Below are positions 57,418 to 64,000 of a stretch of DNA of 64,000 nt, piece after piece (the stretch's first letter is position 1; each line of letters starts with the position of its first letter). Source of the DNA: Crotalaria pallida (taxonomy: Eukaryota > Streptophyta > Magnoliopsida > Fabales > Fabaceae); the NCBI GenBank assembly GCA_037953625.1, contig CM075652.1, positions 59,575,501 through 59,639,500 on the forward strand. The letters are read 5' to 3'. The notes beneath the pieces are model-generated. The model did no database searches, had not been told where the DNA came from, and saw only the letters and a list, made by a program, of their open reading frames with translations. The translations under genes and the position numbers were made by a program.

Positions 57418-59827
57418 TTATGCTTGATCCTCAACATCCGAAAGTACGACCTTCTGGGGATCGAATTCTACCTCCTCCGTCTCCGCAAGGGGATTGGGAA
57501 GCTCCTGAGCAGAGAGGTCGACTTCAGCATTGTCGTTTGAACAGTCGATCAACCGGCCCTCTTCAACCGCATATACGGGACTGGCCCTCACCACCTGCAA
57601 CTGAAGATTCGGGTTCAAAAATTGAATTTGTTCTACGGCATTGCGGAATATGTCGTCCACTGAGTTCTCCAAGTTAAATGCTGACCTCTTGGCCGCCACC
57701 TTATGCTTAAGAGCTTGAAAGGCCCTCCTTTTCAGCAAATCTCGGACTTTCTCCACCTCGGCTTCGCCGTCCGCCTTGGCCTTGCGTGCAGCCTCCTTGG
57801 TATTGGAAAGTTCATCCACTTTCTGATCAGCCTCCACCTTAGCCACCTCTAACTTCTTCGTCAGATCTTGAGCCTTGTTCTGAGCCCTTTCGAGATCGGC
57901 CCTGGCCCGTCCAAGCTCCTCTTTCAGTTTTTCATTTTCGCGATCGGAATCTGATCGTCGCTTCCTCACCGCTGTGGACTAAACGACCTCAGCTTCGGTC
58001 GTGTTGACAATTAAGAACTTCATAAATTCCGACATCTCTTCCATCATCCTCCTCCAATCTTCTGCCGACATGTCGCCAAAATTTCTTCTCGGGGAGGGAT
58101 CCGATGAAACCACAACTCGATCGGCTTCCGACGCCGACCCTCCCGCGATCTCTTGAGAGAAAAGCGCCGCCACAGTCACTTCCAGATTAGAAGAAACGCC
58201 GGTCGTCAGTCCCTCGGCTTGAGGAGAAGCGTCCCGAACAGTCGAAGCCCATGCTGCATCGTAGGGCGGCGCAGTCGGTGAAACATTAGCTGCTGGGTGG
58301 TTTGTCCCCCCCCCCCTTTTTCCTCTTAAAGCGAGCAACCGCCATCAGTTGATCGGAACGAGAACCCTCTATCATATCTTCCTGATCGTGTGAGGTATCC
58401 TCCGATCGGGAAGAATCACTGCTGCTGGAAAGAGCCTTGGCCTCGGACGCGCACGTCGGCTTTCGACTTCGGCCTCGTCTGGATTAGTGGCAATCTCGGT
58501 CCAATAGGCGTCTGCAAACAGAAAAAGGGCACTTAAACATCTAAGAAAGAAAAAGTTAACTGAAAAAAATAAAAAATATATGTATATATATATATATACC
58601 AATTTCGCCGAACACGAGTTCGTCGGCACAGTTCATGATCCAACGAATTTCAAACTCAACAAAATTATGGCTACGCAGTTCCATGTAGAAGTGCTCCGTA
58701 GTCGATTTCTCTTCGGCTGTAAGTGTGGCGATATCTGGAATGAACTGCCGAGAACTCGAAGCGTGGCGCCAATAAAACCCCTCTGTCCATGTCAACGGGA
58801 ATTTCGGCCCATTCTCGTTACGAAACCATGGTTCACCGATCCCAATATATTCATACGTGAAGAATCTAGGTTTGAATCTTTTCCACAAATCCGAAAACTT
58901 CATGAAGAGGGCATAGTGATGTCGGCTTTAATAAACACCCACAATCTTCCCGACCTGCCAGCCTCCTTGACGGTCACGGAAGGATGAAAAAGAAACAAAA
59001 AGTATTAGAGTGTGCAAGTGAGATTCTTTGCTCGGCAATATCTTTGGAAGGCTCGAACGAATGCCCAGCCATTCGGGAGCAACTACGAGGGAGGGATTCC
59101 CATAAATTGCAAGACACGAGTCTCCAATTCACTGAACAAAATTCGCACCCCCAGGGTCATCACCAGGTCTTCTTACATGTAGAACGCTAACCCGTTCGGA
59201 ACCTGAGAGCATATACGGTCGTTCTCGCCACAAGGAACAACTCGGTAAGACGTTCTGGGCTCGTCCTCAGGACACGGTAGCAGAAATTGTCGCACACTGT
59301 TCACTCTGTCTTCAGTGGTCATCTCAGACTGAGTACCGACGACTTCTCAATCAATCTAGTTGTACAAGGCAGCATCGGGAGGCGCAGGGTATGCTTCCGG
59401 ATTTACCACAACCTTGCGGGGAGCCATTTTACCTGAGGAAGAAGAGGGGAGCTCGGCGTTGAACATGCAGGTCACGTAAAGAAATCCCCCCTTAAAACCC
59501 CTAGCAGTTGTGCCGAGTGGGGAACATCTCCCATCCTCAAACCTCACCCCACTGCCCCAGAACCTTCTCCTTTTTCCCCCTTCTCAATCCTTTCTAAATC
59601 GGCTTTCTCTTGCCCAACCAAAACCTCAGCCATCACATACTTCCTTATTCCTTCCCTCTTCTCGGCCAAATCCTGAGGGTAGTATACCTCAACAGGATTT
59701 TCCTCCTCAGCCATCTCATACGCATGCATATCCACAGAGGAGGAAGATGACGAAGAGGAGGAGTCATCATCTTCACCACTACTACTAAGACAAACAACCC
59801 CACCCCACTTCCTAAATCAATTAGCAC
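57418..59827 (-). pseudogene. Antisense gene of element II, right copy (Transposase_28-like)
   Basis: Minus-strand mirror of 44933-47295. It keeps the 31-base segment lost from the left copy and a better coiled coil (57969-57418, 183 codons: LKEELGRARADLERAQNKAQ through to VEFDPQKVVLSDVEDQA). Its intron is 58512-58599. Two stops (after NGLAFYM and after NLTCTL) are shared with the left copy, which means they predate the duplication; others are private. A frame break lies near 59545. Confidence 0.75.
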
Positions 59828-60531
59828 TCATAATTATCCAAACCCCTTAGAAAAATTTCCAGAAACTAGTAAAAACAAGAAAAACCCAAGAAACTGAGGA
59901 CCCAAAAGAGACGCTAACCCAGAAAAGAAAATCTACAAAAACAAAAGGAGAGTAAGAAGAAGAAACGAAAAAACAATGATGAAGAAAAGGGATCAGCGAA
60001 GTAATACCTGCTATGAAACTGATGCACTCACTTGAAGATGTGGCAAGAAGAAGCAACAGTAAAAGCGTTTGAGATGGTGCATGAGGAGAGAGAGAGAGAG
60101 TTAGAGAAAGAAAGAGAGAGTCTGCAGAAAGAAACTGAAATGGTTAATTGTGGAAGGTGGGAGAAAAAAGGTAAAAAGGTGGAATGAAAGAGTTTAAATA
60201 AGGAAGTTTTCCCTCTATTTTCAAACGAATGGGCCAAGCCCAAAAACCCAACCCAACAGGAACCCCAACCAGTAACAGAGACGTGTCGAATGCCTGACAG
60301 GCTGGCACACCTTGAGCAACGCAGCAATGATGGCAGAACATTGGGATAAGGACGGATAAACACGTGTCACGAATATGAAAAGAAAACGTCGCTTCGAGCA
60401 GGTGAAAGGACAGGCACCCAGCCTGTCCCATCAACTGAAATGACAACACGGTCTGGGACCCATACGTCCAAAACTCCTCGGACACCGGGGGCTAGCATCT
60501 CACCTCGGCTCAAGACACGAATAGTCTTGCC

Positions 60532-60546
60532 GAGCTGGGGGGCTTA
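60532..60546 (+). other. Polypurine tract of element II, right arm
   Basis: GAGCTGGGGGGCTTA lies just before the LTR start TGTGGTGGACC; mirrored at 44222-44236. Confidence 0.65.
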
Positions 60547-60863
60547 TGTGGTGGACCTCGCCTAGGAACGAAATCCTTAGACACGTGATCAGCGAATGCA
60601 CCCTAGGCTGAGCATAGTACAGAGATGTGCCCCCATGTATCTGGCCGAGACCAGCCCGTAGAGGCCGACCAGGTAGCTAGGAACGGGCCGAGATCGTACC
60701 GTGCCACGTCCACAGGTACCCCAACCGGCTTACCAGTACAAGATCAGGACAGAGTGACTCAGCGTTCTTATCCCAATACATCTCACATCCAGGCTAATCA
60801 TAATGGGCCTCCCTTGGCCCTGGGACACACAGCCACCCCTATAAGTAGTACCGTGCTACAAGG
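60547..60863 (+). repeat. Right LTR of element II, truncated
   Basis: Starts TGTGGTGGACCTCGCC. CTATAAGTAG near 60838 is a TATA box candidate. At 60863 it stops and the next element begins with TGTAACACCCCG; about 190 bp of LTR are missing relative to the left copy and probably lie beyond the window. Confidence 0.8.
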
Positions 60864-62624
60864 TGTAACACCCCGATTTGGAAAACTCGAAAATAAACAC
60901 TTTTAAATTACTAATTAATTCTTTCATGAAAAATAGGTGATTTTTTTTTAAAAAACAAGAATAAAACTCATCGGTCCAGTTTCCCAAAACAAGGTATTAC
61001 TTTTAAAACCTCTATCTCAAAAACGTTTGCTAAAGTTTCTAAAAACAGTTTGATATTGGAAACTTACTTCCAATATAGAAGTAAAACATCTCACTTATAG
61101 AAAACATAATTGATTTACTTAAAATGGTTATCTGTCTGATTACGACAAACATCCAGAAAAACAGTTTAGAAACAGGTCTTAAAGATTCTTTTAAAAGTGG
61201 TCACCATAGATCAGCGGTGCCATTCTTACATAAACATTTGCTTAATCAAAACATTTCAAAAGATAAGGGGTACACTTGATATACATATCATGCAAGGGTC
61301 CATTAGAACCTAATTATAATCTACTAAGCAGCGTCCCCTTCTCGATCCGGAACATAAGTCTTCAAAAGCAATCTCCGTCGTCCAGTAGTAGCCCTCTCGT
61401 TAGCGCATCACGATCAGTAAGTCCTTCTTCCAGGAGAAGCCACACCAGCTCCACCGTCTTTTAGAACCAGAGGTTCACCATCACATACACACAAGAAGTT
61501 GAGAGAGTAAGTCGTCCGAATGGAATTACTCCCATCGACTTCTTGGATTTACACTAGCGACGTACACCAGAACATAACAAACAATACAACAAACAATACC
61601 ACAAATAATTATGCAAGATGCATGAGAATGCGATGCAATCGGTGTATTATCTATCGCTTGTCTTTCTCTTAAGGGAATCTCTTAATCAGTTCATCTCGCA
61701 AAGTCGAATCTCTTTAACAGCTTGTCTCGCAAAGTCGAAGTCTCTTTGTCCACGTATCTCGAGTCCATAACATCGGGTTTCAAGCTTTATGGTTTTAGGT
61801 TCAGACCTACATCTCCTCGGGATCCATCCACCTAGTCGGAAGCAATCAGAAGTACAGGATCTCTAACCACACCGGCTCCGGGAGACGACACCAAAATATA
61901 ATATAAAATGCCCGGGAAAAAGTGTCATGACAAGGGTGTCCACCTCCGCCGTGTTCAAGTATCCCTCTTCTGATCCTGATTTAATCAAGGGGGTGTCAGT
62001 CATCCGTCTAGTGATCATGCAGTACTTCAGCTACGACACCAGACTACCTACCCAACCTCGGATGGTCAACCCAGGCCGCTGTAGCTTTTTCCCGCCTAGA
62101 GAGACTCCTCTTAGGCTTCTTGACGAATCACTGTCATTACCTTCCCCTATCCTAATCATCAAGTGATTACCACGCAGGTAAACACCGTATCTTCCTCTCC
62201 ACTACTTCGGGTAAGGGTTTTAAGTCGTGGGGTTATACTTGTTTATCCTAATGTCAACCCATCCTAAGTCATCTCTGTCATACAGCTCCAACCGTATACG
62301 GATTACTTCTGTGGGACTAGACCACTAAATGTGACGGGCTCCGACCCATCCTGAATCACACTCGGCATACGGCTCCGACAGCTAAACCCCTAGAGTACTC
62401 CAAAAGTATATCTACAATATATGTAGATAACCAAAACATAAACTCCAAGGGTGGTCACGCAGATCTGGCATCATCAGATGTAGTAGTAGTGATAGCAGCA
62501 GTCTCCAAGAAACATAAGTAGTAAGGTAGTAGCATCATCATCAACATAGCAGCAGCAGCAAGTCTCCTCCACAGCATCCGCACATCGGATCCACCGATCC
62601 TCATCACATACCATATGCATATAC

Positions 62625-63098
62625 CTAGGGATCATCGTCCCTCCAATCACTCCCAGTAGAATGCACGACAGGCTCGCTCCCACTCTCGTCCTCCACCGGA
62701 TCCTCCTCGATCTCATCCGAGGGAAAGTGTACCCTACCACTGGGTACCGGGTCAGGTGATGGTGAAAACCTGACTGGGCTCCTCGGATCAGAAGGGGGAA
62801 TCTCCTCGCGGACAACTCTCGAAGTAAAAGGGTGAGAGCGGGTAGGTCGAAAACAAAAACTATGGTAAGAGCGAGCTGGTCGCGTGGGAGGTGGTCCATG
62901 GTAAGTGTAAAACGGGGGTACATGCATAGTGTATATGATGGGAATCCTAAATCTACGAGGACGGAATCGGATCAACGGGTTCGGGTGGTAGAAGGTAACC
63001 TCTACCTCTCCCTCGAACACCGCGCGATGGTCCTCATAGATCCATGTGCCACTAGGAAGTGGCCGGATCTCGATGCAAGCAATGTAACGAGACATCAC
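62625..63098 (-). CDS. Uncharacterised acidic/proline-rich open frame
   Basis: 157 codons on the minus strand. Residues ~1-60 (SRYIACIEIRPLPSGTWIYE, FEGEVEVTFYHPNPLIRF) look like a compact beta-rich domain. A Tyr/Pro-rich part (FYTYHGPPPTRPARSYHSF) and an acidic tail (EIEEDPVEDESGSEP) follow. CCCTTGTAG lies directly before the GTGATG start region on this strand, so this may be the last exon of a spliced gene. I do not recognise a family. It lies in sense orientation to the surrounding element. Confidence 0.45.
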   Translation of the reverse strand: MMSRYIACIEIRPLPSGTWIYEDHRAVFEGEVEVTFYHPNPLIRFRPRRFRIPIIYTMHVPPFYTYHGPPPTRPARSYHSFCFRPTRSHPFTSRVVREEIPPSDPRSPVRFSPSPDPVPSGRVHFPSDEIEEDPVEDESGSEPVVHSTGSDWRDDDP

Positions 63099-63813
63099 CT
63101 ACAAGGGCATAGGGGTAAGCAATTCTATACACATAACCAATAGAGAATAAATTGTGCAATATGAATATGTAAATATGCATCAATTAACAACAATCACATA
63201 TAACACTTAGCAGTTAATGAATGCACATAGAATGCTCACACTTATTTCATTTATCACAATTAATTTAAATGAGTGGCATGATGCATGACTTTAGCTCTCA
63301 AGCCTATCTCCATCATACTATGTCACTCTCTGACGTCCATCCCTGACAACCCAGCACTCAACAGTGCGTTGTATTCCTAGGTATACAACAATTCGTACAT
63401 TCACCTAGAATGTACACGACAAGCTTGGTATCCATGCCACCCGAGCATATCCCGTCATCCAAACGGTATAACCATATCGGCATCCACTCAGCCGACCATG
63501 TCAACGACGTGTCATCAAGCAAGCGTATTGGCACTCCTAGAGGCCCTCCACATGTTTACCAAAAACATGATATACGTCCTACCATCCAAACTCCAATATG
63601 AATGCGTTAACTTTACTTAGAAGGGATTGATTGATGTTTTATCCTTTTATTAATACATTACGTGCCTCTCAAGCAACGTATCATTATTCAAATGAAAACA
63701 TCATAACATCAATCAATTTCCTTTAAGTCCAGGATCACTTGGTTTATTGTCCTTTAAGAGTTACAAAATGTTTTAGAATTAAAAATGGTATTTTTAAGTA
63801 TCTGACTAAAAAT

Positions 63814-63992
63814 ACTCGAGTGTTTTCCAAAATACTCGAGTAGTTTATCATTTTCCAGATTCTACTCGAGTGGTTCATAATTATACTCGAGTCGTTCATG
63901 TCTTTTCAGAGATTTAGGTTTTCAGGTCTTCATAAATATACTCGAGTAATTCATGAGACACTCGAGTATTCCATTACCCAGAATACTCGAGT
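63814..63992. repeat. ACTCGAGT palindrome array, window end
   Basis: Seven copies of ACTCGAGT start at 63814, 63834, 63864, 63885, 63940, 63960 and 63985, mostly followed by a TTCAT-like word. The array probably continues past the window. Confidence 0.85.
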
Positions 63993-64000
63993 AGTTCATA

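Larger units (their letters stand above)
43715..60863. mobile_element. Palindromic Tat-lineage retrotransposon (element II)
   Basis: 43904-51580 is the reverse complement of 53281-60863 (about 95-97% identity where compared). The 51581-53280 loop is unique. From the centre outwards each arm reads protease/RT/RNase H/integrase, a spacer, an antisense gene pointing inward, and an LTR. Only the right copy has gag, in the loop, and there is no LTR or primer site at the centre. The two 5' ends are thus fused head to head. The right LTR is cut at 60863 by the next insertion. Confidence 0.9.
60864..64000 (-). mobile_element. Large LTR-type element, minus orientation, cut by window end
   Basis: Begins TGTAACACCCCGATTTGG, as does the solo LTR at 14080, and shares with it the CTTAGGCTTCTTGACGA and CCTCTCCACTACTTC words. 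Its putative duplication CAAGG (60859-60863) cannot be checked. It carries an uncharacterised open frame (62625-63098) and an ACTCGAGT array near the window end. Whether the visible part is all LTR is uncertain. Confidence 0.65.

Overview
This window is plant nuclear DNA made almost entirely of nested transposable elements. I found no intact host gene, rRNA or tRNA. The plant assignment rests on the element families: Tat-lineage Ty3/gypsy elements with a second, archaeal-type RNase H; a chromovirus-type gag next to an initiator-Met primer site; Mutator-like elements (MULEs) with 9-bp target duplications; hAT elements with 8-bp duplications; a PIF/Harbinger remnant; and plant-specific protein families (plant mobile domain, GRF zinc finger, the plant 'putative gypsy type transposon' family). 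A eudicot is likely, but the species is not recognisable.

Layout. 1-5125: small DNA transposons, namely the end of a MULE, a hAT element at 896-1923 (TSD CTCTTAAC), a PIF/Harbinger transposase remnant, and a long-TIR MULE at 2981-5116 (TSD TACTATTAT) into which another hAT (3155-4258, TSD TCAGCATG) has jumped. 5947-34560: one Tat-lineage LTR retrotransposon on the + strand with decayed gag, protease, RT, two RNases H and integrase, plus a spliced antisense plant-mobile-domain gene before its 3' LTR. Three later insertions lie inside it: a hAT (10405-11048), a 5.6-kb probable solo LTR (14080-19703, TSD GAGGG), and a young gag-only element with ~3-kb LTRs (19872-28879, TSD GAAAA).

36012-42645: a formerly autonomous MULE with ~190-bp terminal inverted repeats, a transposase gene (minus) and a convergent small GRF zinc-finger/membrane-anchor gene (plus). 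Its transposase is split by a hAT (38374-39356, TSD ATGGCAGC). 43012-43714: fragments of a hAT and of a retrotransposon antisense gene. 43715-60863: an unusual imperfect palindrome made of two head-to-head copies of a second Tat-lineage element. The arms are about 7.6 kb each around a 1.7-kb loop holding the only gag, and there is no LTR in the middle. 60864-64000: the start of another large LTR-type element on the minus strand, running off the window.

The most unusual observations are the palindromic retrotransposon; an array of six hairpins with compensatory base changes in the LTRs of the young gag-only element; phased ACTCGAGT palindromes in two LTR families; and the two-gene MULE. All identity figures and boundaries were read by eye from the sequence.
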